A DNA stretch of 64,000 nucleotides, from the NCBI GenBank assembly GCA_020746105.1, contig CM036642.1, forward strand, positions 1,519,501 to 1,583,500, read 5' to 3'. The DNA comes from Trogon surrucura. Its lineage: Eukaryota > Chordata > Aves > Trogoniformes > Trogonidae. The notes beneath the pieces are model-generated. The model was given only the letters and a program-made list of their open reading frames with translations. It did not search any database and had not been told where the DNA came from. Within the stretch, counting starts at the first letter, position 1. Every line of letters starts with the position of its first letter. Positions 36,701 through 48,831 of the stretch are shown piece after piece. The translations under genes and the position numbers were made by a program.

Positions 36701-39668
36701 AACTCTCCTGGTTGATTTTGATCTTCCCCCAAACCCAAAGATCTCCATTAGTGGCAGCAGCTTCAATAAATGTTGTTATAATGGAGTTGGGGAGATGCTG
36801 GTGTGTGAGTGGTAAAGTATTTACCCTGCAGGCATTTTGGCAGCCAGAACTGACTTTGCCCATCCCTCCAGGGCTGCAGGGCTTGGCTAAATAGGTTTTC
36901 AGAGTGAACTGAAAAGCTCCCTTTTCCTCTAATGGGATGCACCTTTTGCCAAATGCACAGTGAAGGTTAGGGGGAGGCTGTGTGAGCTGCTGCTTCACTT
37001 AATACTGTGCCTCTTGGCTGTATTTCTTATTAAATTTTGGAGGAAAATGCCACTTAGGTGGGTGCAGAGCAGGCAAAAGGGTAATCAGTAGTCAAGATGA
37101 GGTAGATGGTGTTAAAATAAAACAACCTCCTAACTTTCTTTAGTCAAACCTTCTTTGTAGCCTAAGTGGATTGATTCAGATTGTTTAAAAAAAGGGAAAC
37201 TTTTTTTTTGGGGGGGAGGGGAATGACTCTAAGAATTAAAAATAGAATAACTGTATTCGTATGTATTTTACAGGAGGTCACCTTAATTAAATTTCTTCTG
37301 GCTTGCTCTAAATTATTAACCTTGTATCATGTTTTGTATTTACTGTAAAGTAATTAGATTTCGGTTGCATTCTGATCTAGCAGGCCCTAACAGAAATGGG
37401 GAGAGAGCTCAAGTTTTTCCATCTCTAGATTGGTGTTTTAAATCCCAGCCAGCTGCTGACTTGCACGAGGCAGTTAGATGGGTGCCACAAGGCACAGCCC
37501 AATTCTGTGCCCGGTTTAATTTGGAAATCAAGGTGCAAGCAGCTACTTATCATGCACGAATGTAGTCTGGGAGGTCAGCGGGGCCGGCGAGGCTTCGTCT
37601 GCTTCGATAACTCCAATGAGTTCACGGCACCGGGGCATTTTTCTTTGTCGTATTTTAACCTACGTGCTTATCAAAATGGGGATAGCGTCGCGAAGAAAAA
37701 TCAAATACCCGCCAGAACTAAAAGAAATATGGGCAGGGAAAGAATAGAAAAGCCTTCCAGGAGCTCTGGAAGGCAGGAGGTTGGTGAGCAGCCTTAGGGG
37801 ACTGTAGTCTGGGTGGGGGGGCCTTGTTTTTATAGCGAGGACCTGTGACTGGTTTTAATAAATTAACCTAATGGGAAGGTTTCTCTCTCTGACGGGGTGA
37901 GGCTATTGGGAAAACAAAGCCCAGGCTGGGACATTAGAAACAACACGGTAAATGTGGGGAATACAATAGGCATTACATCAGATTCCAGCTCCTGCAGCTG
38001 ATGAATCAGAGCAGCAGGCTTTCTCTGCAGCTGCCAGCTCGGCGCATCCCCTGTAGCCTCGCACTGGATTGGGCTTTCCAAGCTCAGAGGGGAGGAGAAA
38101 AACCAAAACCAATCCATAGAATAACTTTCAGAACATGAGGGCCTGTGCTGTTTTGTGACCAACTGCGGAACTATGTGTTGGTATGAAAATACGGTGCAAT
38201 AATGTGTTTGTGTGGGAGCCAGTAAGTCTTGCAAATGTTAGGGAGACTCGTGGAAATCCTGAATAAAAACACAGCAGTGACGATACCTTGATTTATTTGT
38301 TCTTTTTCCTAGAAAGTCATACGTAAAGCTGTTAAGACCTAGGTAAAATAAAACGGTTTTGTTTGGTCTTCCCTTGTGATACGTGTTATCCTAGTGTTTC
38401 AGCATGGCATAAAGAAATTGAAGCAGTTTTCAAAGGACAGGGGAATAAACCGACACTCCAACTCTCAGAACTCAAATAAGAACTGCCCAGAGAAGAGAAA
38501 AAATATTGTGGAGGGAATAAAAAAAAACTAAAACGTGTAATTGGTAACTAGTTCTGCTCACTTGAGTTTTAAAATCCTTTCTTAGCTGACACTTTTAGGT
38601 CACTTTCCTAACAAGTCAGAAGATTTGCACCTCTGCATTTTTTATTTTTTACTCTTGATTCCTCATGGAGGGGCTGGGTCGGTACGATAGGGTACGATTT
38701 CGACACACACCTCCACCTCTCCATTTAGAAGACTCAAACAGGTTTTAAACAGAAGGTCCCAGTAGAGAAGCATGCTTGATTGTGCCAAGATCCGACCCTC
38801 TTGCTCTTCTCCTGTGGCGCAGAAGAAGCAGAAACTGCTTTTGTAAAAGCAGTGATTCATCTTCAACCAAAATTTACCCTTCTTCTCCTACTGGGGTTTG
38901 GGTCATTGGCCCGTTGCAGGATCTGTGGCTGCCCACGCCTCGGTGGAACAGTGTTTGTTATGTACATGCACACATGCAGCATTTGGAAAAAAAACTTTAA
39001 AAGGTACTAAACACAGAGACTGTCTTATTTAAGAAATATCTACTGAACTACTACATCAAACAGCTTTCTGAGTGTATGCTAATGTCAACTAAGGAATAAG
39101 AAAAGCAGTATTTTTCCATGCCACCACAACACAAACACCTCTTTAAGAGAAGTACGGTAATAACCCCACTGGAATGACAGATTAGTTAAATTTCCAAACA
39201 ATAGTAGTTATTATTCTTCTCTGAGCTGACATTTAAGACTCAGACAGATATACCATGAATAAAAAAAAAAAGAAAAAAGACAGCATAGACCTTCCCAGTG
39301 CCAAGCTGAGGCAGAAGGAGCCTACTTAGGGCAGTTCTTCCCTTGACAGATATTAAGAGCTGTTGCTCAGCTTTCGGTTTATAAGTAGAGAAGTAAAATT
39401 ACAGTGAAACCTGCTGGACTGCTATTCTGGAGACAATTTTAGAGAATTATTCCCTGGGGGGGGTGTCCTGCGGGGCAGAGGAGGCTGCGGACGGCCGTGG
39501 CTGGGAGCCCACCCGCGATTTTGGGCTCGCTTTCTTATCTGGAGGGGAGAGGGAGATGGTCCTGGCCCTCCCTGCCGTGTAAAAGGGGGGTCCCTGGCCA
39601 CTTCCCCCCCCCGCATCGCCCCGATAAATCACTGCCCGCCGCTCGGAATCCGCCCCCGCTCCTCCCCG

Positions 39669-39759
39669 CCGCCAGGGGGCGCCCGGCCCGGCGCTCTCCC
39701 GCCCTCCCGGCAGGGGGCGCTCTTGGCGTCCCCCCGCATCCTCCCCCAGCAGGGGGCGG
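39669..39759 (+). promoter_or_regulatory. Three tandem CTCF-like motifs
   Basis: CCGCCAGGGGGCGC (39669-39682), CCGGCAGGGGGCGC (39707-39720) and CCAGCAGGGGGCGG (39746-39759) match the CTCF core, all in the same orientation, spaced 38 and 39 bp apart. They lie at the left edge of the PRDM10 island, between it and the intergenic region. The matches to the core are seen; binding is inferred. Confidence 0.7.
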
Positions 39760-39770
39760 AGCGCCGCGAT

Positions 39771-39843
39771 AAGAGGCGCGCTCCGATTGGTGGCTAAGCC
39801 CCCGGCAGAGCGTAGCGGGGATGAGAGGCGCGCTCTGATTGGT
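39771..39843. repeat. Imperfect 52-bp-offset direct repeat carrying CCAAT boxes
   Basis: AGAGGCGCGCTCCGATTGGT (39772-39791) and AGAGGCGCGCTCTGATTGGT (39824-39843) differ at one base. Each contains an inverted CCAAT box, the NF-Y target. A short tandem duplication inside the promoter region is the simplest explanation. Confidence 0.8.
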
Positions 39844-40888
39844 CGCGGGCACACGAAGGGGGAGTAAAGGCCCAGGCGAGGATTCCCCCCCCCCCTCCCT
39901 TCCCCTCCCCGTGGATCGGGGTCCCCCCCCCACCTTGCTCCCCGGCCCCCCTGACCTGGCCGCCTCCAAGTCTTTTCTTGAGGGCTTTTGTGGCCCATCT
40001 TCGCGGGCGGAGGCGTTTCAGCCAATCAGCGTGCGGCGCCGCGGCCTGTTGCCAGGCAGATTATGGTAATGAGGTCCGGGCGGCCGCCCCCCCCCTCCCG
40101 CTCTGCAGCTACCATTGTGAGGTGAGGACAGGTGGGGGGGTTTGGGGCCGCAGCGGGGCCGGCGGCGGCGGCCGGGACGCGGCACCCGCACGGGACCCCC
40201 TCAGGTAACGCGATGGGACGGTCCGGGAGGGAAGCCCGATCCGGGGGCATCGCGGGGACCCGCCGGGGGTTTTGGACTTGTTGTTTTAGTCGCACCCAAG
40301 ATGGCGTCCGGAGCTGGCGGCTCCTTAGCGCCAGGGACGGGATAAACCGTTCGCTACGGCGAGTGGGGGGGGGGCAGCAGGGCGCAGTCATTCCCCTTCC
40401 CCCCCCCCCCCCCGCGGGAGAGGTACAGTCCGCTTCCCCCCCTCCCCGCCCCAGCCGGGATCCCCCACCCGCCCCGGACAGAGGGAGAAGGGGCTGCCCC
40501 CACCCCTGTTTCCCCCCCCCTCCCTGGATGGTACATTCCGGACCCCGGCACCTCAGTGGCGGGGGAGGGTGTGCCGGAGCCATGTTGTCGTTCCCCCCGG
40601 CACCGTGGGGCGCCTCGGCCTCGCCCACCGTGACTGTGGGCCGCTCGCCCCGTGGTTAGACCACCTCCCCTACCCTCCGCTGCTGGGCCGTCCCGTCGCT
40701 TCTGCGAGCCCGGCGCGGCCTCTGGCCGCCAGCTCCCCCCCCCCCCCGTCCGGGTCGGAGTGGTTGGGGCTGACTGACCGTGTGGCGCCCTCCCGGGGGG
40801 CCGCTGCCGCCTCCAGCTTCCTGAGGCGGGGGGGGGGGTGTGGTGTTTGTCTCACAGAGGGGAGCAGTGGCGGGAAGCCGGCCGGGGG

Positions 40889-40908
40889 ACACACACACAC
40901 ACACACAC
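40889..40908. repeat. (AC)10 microsatellite
   Basis: Ten uninterrupted AC units inside the PRDM10 CpG island, between two G-rich blocks. Confidence 0.95.
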
Positions 40909-41043
40909 GACCAACGACTCCTGCGCCTCCTGATTGGCCGCGTGCCTCGCGCCCCCGCTTCCCATTGGCCTAGTTAGGGGAGGGGGGCGTCGCACCCCCC
41001 TTCCGGATTGGCTGCCGTTGATGGCGGCGGTGGGCGCGGGGAG

Positions 41044-41050
41044 TATATAA
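41044..41050 (+). promoter_or_regulatory. PRDM10: TATA-like box, candidate PRDM10 core promoter
   Basis: GAGTATATAAGGGG sits 33 bp after an ATTGG box and inside the CpG island. It would place a start near 41070-41080, and an exon could then end at the donor AAAGG/GTGAGG (41342). The element is seen; its use is inferred. Confidence 0.45.
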
Positions 41051-41342
41051 GGGGCAGCGGGTGCGGCGGGTCTGGAGTCGGGCCTGTGGGGAGCTGAGGG
41101 ACTCGAGGAGGCTGCTGTCCCGCCATGGGCTTGTTTTGTGGTCGTGTGGGCCCGAGCGAGGAAAGGTGGCGGCCTGGGGGGTGGTGTGGAGGTGTAACAG
41201 CCCTTTCCCCACCGCCTTGAGGTGCTGGGGCGGAGCTGGTGCTGATAGACACAGCCAGAGCGGGACCAGGCCTGGGCGTTCGGGCCTTCCCTTGAGCCTC
41301 CCTGTGTGAGGCGGCTCCATCCATTGAGGGCCTGGAGGAAAG

Positions 41343-44300
41343 GGTGAGGCCTGTGTGTGAGCGGAAGCAGCTTCTGTCACTGGTGGTGGTTGGTTGTGTC
41401 AAATACACCGATTCTCAGGACCTGAGGTGCACTTGTAGCGTGTGGTTGGTTCTCTTGCTCCCTGGGTTGGGTGTTGAGTTGCCACCTCCCCCATCATGTG
41501 CCACAGTTGCCTTAAAAAGCTGTTGGTGGGAGCTTGTTAAATTGTTACATCGGAAAAAACAAATCCATCGCGGTGCTCTGTCAGTCAGAACTATTCATCC
41601 CCAAGGAACAACTCGCCCTTTACCAGGTTAGTTGCCCTGTGCAAGACATGTCAACCCTGCACGGTCACCCCTTACCTCCCAGCTGCTCGGGGCAGATCCC
41701 GAGAAGGGGATTTGCAAGAGTGCGTAGACCAGAGTTGAAAAACCTGCCTTGGGCTGCTGAACTTGATAGTCCTAAGGGTTAAAAGAAAGGCCAGTATTCG
41801 CAATTTGCTCTTTGGTAGCTGTGCACCGACTTGTTTAGTGTACTGTGGGTACATTCACGGTTCATACAGGCCTTTGAAGGAAGAACAAGCCTGAAGCTGG
41901 GTGTCCATAAGATGAATATCAACGTTTCAGTGGGTATAGAGGCTATACCAAGCTTTAGCTTTTTTTTCTATTAATTCTATTTCATTTATTTTTCTCCTTC
42001 CTGTTGGTTAAGTTAGAAGATGAAATGCTGATGAGTTGCCAGCTGATTTTACAACAGGGTCCTTTGCATCTCTTGTGGAAAGAACATTGTTGGCTGGCTC
42101 CAGCCTACTAGTGCCTTAACTTCTAGGAAAAATCAGAGGGTGCGTTTCTCTAGGTGGTCCTTAAATGGAGAACTCCCTAATTGTGGAGATTTTTTTGGCA
42201 CTTTGCTACATGCATGCTTCTCTTGTGTGTTAGGCATTTAAAATGAAGGCAGCTTTCCTAACTTTAATTATTTTCTGATGGAATAACTGACAATTGGTTT
42301 TTAGAGAGACATGAGTACATGGTGTTGCCTGCTCTCCTCTGGCTACTAACCCTTTACTACTAACCTGCGTGAGCTCCCGAAGGTAATGTGCTCTGCACTC
42401 AGCAGCTACTTCGAGGGTGTTTGTGACCACCTGCAGCTGCTGTCAGCTGTGCAAACTCAATTTTAATTGACTTGTAAGTGTAGCTAATTATGGGGGCTGG
42501 TTAGTATTGTGAGTTTTGTTTTGACTTAAACACCAGGTCGGGTCTGTTTGTCAATTTTACTTCCCGCTGGTAAAAAACGCAGATATAGAAGTCGTGTTGT
42601 AGCCCTTAGTTGTACAGATAGCCAAACTTGTTCTCTGTGGCCTACAGCACTTAGGAAATCAGCTATTCTGAAAGCGAATAGTTTATCTCCTGTATTTTGA
42701 GGTAGAAACAGACTTTTAGCTACTTAACTGGTAGTTTGTGAGAGAATAGTTGCAGCAGACTGTCGTGCTCTCACCTTCAGTGCCCGGGCGCTGTCCCCTG
42801 TAGAAGGACCGTGACACATGTTGGACAGAGGATTGTTCCTTTGGTGATGGATGTGCCAAAAGGATATAGGCAGATCGATTCTTCATGCGCAATTTGAGTA
42901 ACGAGTGAGTTTCTGTTTGGCTGAGCTGTCCTGTTTGTTGTATGACTAAATAAATTGGAGCCATTTTTCCTTTTGTGGAAATAAATGATCCTTGCTGGCC
43001 CTGCCCCTACGTAGGGTTTCCATTTCGAACTCGGCAGCAAAACATAAATATTGTGGCTGTATATTACCTGATTATTAATGTTCAGCCAAAATGCACCGCA
43101 GCCGGGGTTCCTTGAAACAATATGTGCTTTTGACGGATGGGAACGCAGAGGAGGAGATGGCAGTCGTGACTCAGTCCTCAACGAGGTTAGAAACCTTCTT
43201 GCTGCAACGAAAGCATGTTCTTGCCAAGGGATCTCAGGAAATGCACCAGCTCTGCCTTCTAGGCAGGCCGGCGTAATTAACTTAAGTGTGGGATATAGCT
43301 TTTTGCAGACACGTGTGATGTTCCTTGTGAGCACAATAAATCACTTTGATATTAAAAGCTGGAGGAAGACCCGTAGTCGTAAAACCCCCTTTCGTGACAA
43401 TCCTGCCGTCCTCGCGTCGGGTTGGCCGTGAGAAAGAGTGGTCAGCGAGCTCAGCGCTTAAAGGATTAAGTTAATAACCCCTGCTATTATTGCTGCAGGG
43501 AACCCCAATCTATGCACAAGCCTCTTTTTTACACTGGGGAGTAAATCACATTAGCTGTTTTATGCACCATTATTGTAAAGTGGATTCTCATTTGAGATAC
43601 TGCGGCGGCTTTATGGCTCCCTTAGCAGGGACGTGGACTTTTCCCCTTCCCCGGCTTTACAATTCCCCCGTTCTTCTCCTGCTAGAGAAGGGGGAAGAAA
43701 TGAGTGTTTGGCACTCGCTGGCTTGGGTGTGTTTTCAGCAGAATGTCTTTAATTAGACTTGGAGATGTTGCTGTAGCTGAAGTCCCCCGAGTGTTTGTGT
43801 ATGTTCCTGTGCAGTCTCAGCATTGAAAGAAATTGTCATTCTTAATAGCAGGTATTTCAAGAAAGCATGGCTATTGTTGATCTTGCTTTTTTTTTTTTTT
43901 TGTGGTGTTCTTCTCTAAATTTTAGAGCAGAGCTTTCCTCTGAAGCACCAGGTGCATTTGCTATGTTCAGCTTGAGGAAAAAACTCTTACATGCCCAATA
44001 CAAAAGAACGGTGACTTTGCTGTTAGTGGAGGTTTTCTGTTAAAGCAGCTTTTGCTCCCATTCCCCGCGGGTGTTTTGGATTGTAGGTGCACCTGCAAGG
44101 TGACGTGGGGTGGGTGCTGTCGTGGCTGAGGGTGGGATGTCTTCTGCAGGGGACAGCTAATGAGGACGTTGCTGTTGGATAGTGCATGAGGTGTTTTACC
44201 CCTGAGCAGTGCTTTTTCATCCTCTGGAGCTGAGTGCAGCGACCGGGGAAAGCTGCTGATTTAATAATACAGCTCGAGAGAAGACAATGTGCTGCAGGAG

Positions 44301-47300
44301 CAGGAGAGAGAGGTTAGAGGATCGTGGCGGTGAGAAGTTTTCACTTGAGATTTCCAAAAGATCAAGAGCTGTTCAATGACATGGTGATGCTTTCCAGGCA
44401 TCGGGAGCCGCAGAGAAGCTGAGAGATTTTTAATTTTTTTTGATTGAATGTAAGAGGCAAGATCTCAAGAGGAAGGCCATAGGTCTGACACCAGCAGGAC
44501 CCAAGAGGGTGTTGAGAAAGTGAAGATGAATGTCAACTCTGTGCTTCTCCCTGTGAAAAAAATGGGCATGTTGTAAAGGGCAGCACCCAAGGGTGCTGTC
44601 TCAGATAGAGCTCCAGCAAATACAAGTCAGAATGAGCTTATTTCCCACTGGAGTAGATATTTTCTGTGCCAGGGCATGCACCGGAATTTGGAGATATCCC
44701 CAGCAACATCAGTGTTGAAGTTAGATGAGCCTTTCTTTTAAGGCAATGGGAGTTTGGCGGGTTCTTTATTCACCTTGTCTCTTAGATCTTGATTCCCGTC
44801 CTGCCGCTGACGTACCGGAGCGATACTGGGTTCTATTTATCCGTACTGCCATTTCAGCTTGTGTCGTCGCCCAGCGTGGACTGGGTGAGGCGTGCCTGCT
44901 ATTTTGGGGTGGAAAATGCTGTCTCCACAATCTCTGCAAATGGTTCAGCATCTGCATGTCGGCGTCGTTTCTCACTCACGTGCCTGATCCTTCGTATGTT
45001 GCATCAGGGTGGTGACAGGTCTAGTAATATGTGTGTGTGTGTCTCCCCAGATGCTGCAGGACTTCCCCGTGGAGGTGCTTGCCTTGGCATTAAGCTTGTC
45101 TGAAAATCTCTGATGCGTGTGAGGTACGGGGAGAAAAATCAACAATTGCAAAGGATAATCCGTGGGCAAACAGCGTGGAGAGCCAACAGAGCGTTCCCTT
45201 GCCTGCCGACTGTTTGGCGATGCTTGTGCCCAAAGTTTCACATTTTTTTCTGCTAAAAAAAAAAACCCACCAACCCAACAGATTTTCCAGCTTGGTCCTT
45301 TGAGAAAGTATTTTCTTCACCTGTATCTCCTGAACTGGTATTGCTGGTGGGCTTAGCATATAGGCCACATACCCTAGTGTACATATTGTGATTCTTCTGC
45401 AGCTAATTTGGAAAAATATCGTGGCTATGTGCTGAGCTGGGCGTGTGCCGCTCCCTCGTGCCGTGAGGCATCTTGCCGCTGAGAGAAGACCACGGGGAAA
45501 TGGTTAAAATCTCGAGGCGCTGCGGCTGTCGGCGTAAAGGCTGTAATGGGTTTGGAGAGGGGGATTTAAAGAAGAAAATAAGATCATGCGGGATTAATGA
45601 AGGAGAGCATCCTGTGGAGGACTAGTGAGCAGAGTTATTTTGGTCTGTTTTCTCATCAGTGTTAGAAAACTTGCCCAGAGGTTGGTGTTTTCTGGCAGTT
45701 TTGTTGTCAGTGATTTGGGACCAGGTCTTGCTTTCCAGCTCCTGACCTTAATCGCAGTCTTGTTTCACTGTTGGTTTTCGTACCAGCTAAATTTCAATTC
45801 TTGCTCCTGCCTCGTGCCCCCTTTCTTGCCAGCCCTTGGGACTTCTCTGGGACATGGCCTGTCTGTTCTTGAGCTGACTTCTCACTCAGCACATCCACGT
45901 CTCCAGGGAAACGTGCTTTTCTTGGTGTTTTGGTAGAAATGATGAGGATTTCGGGAGCTCCAGGCTTTGGTAGGAATGCGTACCAGCGGGACGTGTGTTT
46001 GGAAGCACAGAAGGTGAAAGTATCAGCAAATCCTGCAGCTCCTGACTCTGTCTGATGGTTATTGCTACACAATTGGATGGGCTGAACAGTATATATTTAT
46101 TTTAATTTCTGTGAAGAACAGCAATAACAGTATCATTTGTAGAAAATGCCTCACCAAGCCTGTGAATTTGGCTCAGCCTTGCTTCTTCCCCTGAGATTTG
46201 AGATTGCTGTTAACGTTTAGAACCATGGCAAAACTTGGAATGACTCTCTTCTGGTCTCGTTTCCAATGTTTGGTACTATTTTGGTTGTTTTTTTTTTGCA
46301 GATATGAATCTTAATGCCCAGTTTTGTCTACTAAAGACTCGTACGAATCCTTCGATCTCCTTTCCACTGAAGTTGTAAATTCTTTGTGCCAAAAATGAAT
46401 CTTCAGGAGTGAGTCAGCATCTTCCCTCAGACCTTCAATATCTGCTTGTGGGGAAGGTCAGCCAAAAATTCAGCTACTTGTTGCACCGCGTGGAATTAGC
46501 CAGAACCGTGCCTTTTTCTTAATTCGATCACTAGTTAATTTAATTGCATTATTGCTAACAGGATCATTATGTTTAAAGAAAACACACACCCAAACTTGAA
46601 ACCTCCACCATTTTTTATTGTTCTGAGCAATTTTGTGTCAGGGAATTGATTCGACTACTGGCTGTGAGTGCAATTACCTCTTGACTAATAGTGACAGTCG
46701 AGAAAAGAAGCTCTGTGATAAATCAGCCAAAGGAAGTGGACCGAACAGGCATTTGATGGTATGCAAAATTCAGATTATGTCGCTGACAAAAACTGCCACG
46801 TTTCACACAAGCAGTTCTAGACCCCTCAGTGATCGTATACCTGCTAAAATAAGCGATGGAGTTCAGCGAAAGCGATAGGATTAGGTGTGAGAAATTCCCT
46901 GGGTAACGGAAAAGTAGCTTTGAGGTAACTGCATGAAAGGTACTATATAGAGGTGGGTGATATTTATATTTCAGAGCTTGTGTGGGCTGTGAGATATGAA
47001 TAAATAATTATTTATAAATTACCCTGGCTTTCAACACTTGGAGGGTGACGCTGGTGTTTATCGGTCCTAATTGTTCGCCGCAGTTCATTTTTCTTTCATG
47101 CTAATGAGATCCCCTAGCCCAAGTGTTGCTAGCAGGAACGTGTATTTCTTTATTCCTTTTTTTCCCAGACGTTTTGCGTCAAATAATATTCATGCAGATG
47201 GGATTTCTCTTCCTTTATCAGGGTACTTAGGGATGTATGGGTCTGATAAGAAGTTGGCACAGCCGTTGCCCCTCTCCTCGGTCTCTGCTTGCGTGGGCAC

Positions 47301-48641
47301 CGTGTGGCACGCGTGTGCTGGGTTGCTCGGCATGAGACAGCAAACGTTAGGCTCTAGTCACTAAGAATGGCACAGCTAGCTGTCTAGCGGTGCCCAGAAA
47401 TATCTTTCCCACAGTTTCTCTTGGTATACGTGGAAGTCACAGGATTTTTATTTTTGTTATTCCACCACGCAGTTCGGTGACGTTAGCCTGAGACTTTTCT
47501 GTACTATTGATTTATGTGTTTTGGCCGGGACAAGTGGTGCAGTCAGTGCCGGGGTCTGCAAAGCTTATTCGTTGCTGGCAAAATTAGCAGAAGGCAGAAA
47601 GTGCCTGTTCCCCCCCCCCCCCCCCCCATCCTTTTTTTAGTTCGTTGATGACGAGCCAACTGCTAGCATTTATGGGAATAAGTTATGACTGAAATAATTT
47701 GCGTTCAAAACGCAAATGCATGAAAGCGTCGGCAAGGAGCCTCCTGCTTTCTTCCTGCTGCGCAGACGGGGCGCTGGCGTTGGATGAGCCCGGCGAGGCG
47801 CTCCGTGTGAAATGAAGTTAATTGGCCTGGCTGAAAAATGAAACGGGCTCAGCCGCCTGCTAATTCCTGGGCCTGTGATTTAATACGACATTAGAGACGA
47901 AGGATTGAGAAGGTGCTGAACCGCCGACTAAACCAATCACCGGAGCCGTAAATTGCGCTCGTGAGGTTCCCGACGGCAGGTTGAGAGGCCCCAATGAAAT
48001 TGCGAGAGGCGGGTAGAACCGAGCTCAGAGGCAATTTGTCAGGATCTTCGGCCTCGCGTGATTTAGAGTTTCATTGTTCTTTTTCTAAAAGTTGACTTTT
48101 GTAACGCTGCCTCAATACCGACTGCGGTTTTGTGCGAGCTGAGAGCTGCTTGTGTGTATCAAGCCAACTGGTTCCTGAACAGAACCTCTTTCAGACAAAC
48201 CGAGAAACTCGGTACATCCCTGAATGTAGCGTTTTCGTGTCGGAAGCTTAAGGTCAGTATTTCTGAGTGATTTCTGGGCCTATCAGGGCCAGAAGGACAA
48301 GGTGAACAATGTTTCGTGGCCTGCCTGCAGCCAAGGCAGGAAGTGCAGGAGGAATTCAGCGCAATCTTGCAGCGCAGGAGGCATTCGGTGTAATCCTTCC
48401 GTGCAATTGTAGCAATGGTTGACTTGTTTCCTCCTTAATAGGACGTGGAGAGTATTATGCAGCAGAACTTGAGCACGGTAAATGAGAATGTGCATCCTGA
48501 AAGCCAAGCCTGCGGTGTGCTTTACTCTGGCCGTGTGTGACCGTAGCGCGGTCGCTGCTGAGAATGCCTCATGCCTCCAGTCCATGCGTCATACTCATTT
48601 TAATATCTCCATCTCTTTTCTTGTTTTTTTTTTTCCCCTAG
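41343..48641 (+). other. PRDM10: Interval between PRDM10 promoter region and first coding exon (5' UTR intron)
   Basis: About 7.3 kb, non-coding. It holds a T15 run (43887-43901), an 18-C run (47610-47627) and a less CpG-depleted block at about 47.7-48.1 kb. Open stretches here lack family matches. A further non-coding 5' exon cannot be excluded. Confidence 0.75.
47610..47627. repeat. C18 run
   Basis: Eighteen consecutive C in the PRDM10 5' UTR intron. Such runs are prone to length error in assembly. Confidence 0.95.
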
Positions 48642-48738
48642 CCATGTTACTGAAGATCACCTTGTCTTCGGAAAGCAGAAACACGGTGAACAGATGAATC
48701 TCTTCAGCCAAACATTCCTCCAGTAGATCTCCCTCCTC
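48642..48738 (+). promoter_or_regulatory. PRDM10: PRDM10 5' leader with two tandem uORFs
   Basis: The acceptor (T tract, CCCCTAG) ends at 48641. The leader holds uORF1 (48644-48697, 17 codons plus TGA) and uORF2 (48694-48726, 10 codons plus TAG), which overlap as ATGA. The uORF2 stop is in frame with, and five codons before, the main ATG, which confirms that the coding frame cannot extend further 5' in this exon. Confidence 0.75.
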
Positions 48739-48831
48739 ATGGAGCACCACGGGCGGGAGGAGATGGACTCGAAAGAGCAAAGTCCTCGGGTGTGGGGTGA
48801 CTCCGCTGAGCAGGAGCAGAACACTGCCCAG
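48739..48831 (+). CDS. PRDM10: PRDM10 first coding exon (residues 1-31)
   Basis: Starts MEHHGREEMDSKEQSPRVW and ends EQNTAQ, phase 0, donor GTGACT. The ATG at 48739 has a weak context (C at -3, G at +4). A second in-frame ATG at 48763 (MDSK) has a strong context (G at -3, G at +4) and corresponds to the human start I recall (MDSKDESSH). Either or both may be used by leaky scanning. I chose the upstream one because an in-frame TAG (48724-48726) bounds it. Confidence 0.88.

Larger units (their letters stand above)
27761..39449. other. APLP2-PRDM10 intergenic region, no protein-coding gene recognised
   Basis: About 11.7 kb with no open frame resembling a known family. From roughly 32.0 to 37.5 kb CpG is strikingly scarce compared with the flanks. 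Two poly(A) signals face each other: AATAAA on plus (33296-33301) and on minus (33506-33501). Good isolated splice-like sites occur on both strands, which suggests spliced non-coding transcripts. No CR1, LTR, SINE or tRNA signature was recognised. Confidence 0.7.
39450..41350. promoter_or_regulatory. PRDM10: PRDM10 CpG-island promoter region
   Basis: A nearly continuous CpG-dense block upstream of PRDM10. It holds three CTCF-like motifs (39669-39759), CCAAT or ATTGG boxes at 39786-39790, 39838-39842, 40022-40026, 40933-40937, 40964-40968 and 41007-41011, a YY1-like CAAGATGGCG at 40297-40306 and a TATA-like TATATAA at 41044-41050. Candidate first-exon donors are TGTGAG/GTGAGG near 40120 and AAAGG/GTGAGG at 41342/41343, so more than one start site is possible. 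Exact start sites cannot be read from the sequence. Confidence 0.75.

Noticed and set aside
39447-40628. Long minus-strand open frames (192 and 200 codons) in the PRDM10 island
   Set aside because: GC-rich sequence with few stops. The translations are low-complexity Pro/Gly/Arg/Ala, and the frames overlap others on both strands.
40132-40973. Plus-strand open frames of 134-175 codons in the PRDM10 island
   Set aside because: Same GC-driven effect. They do not match the PRDM10 N-terminus, whose start is bounded by an in-frame stop in the exon at 48642-48831.
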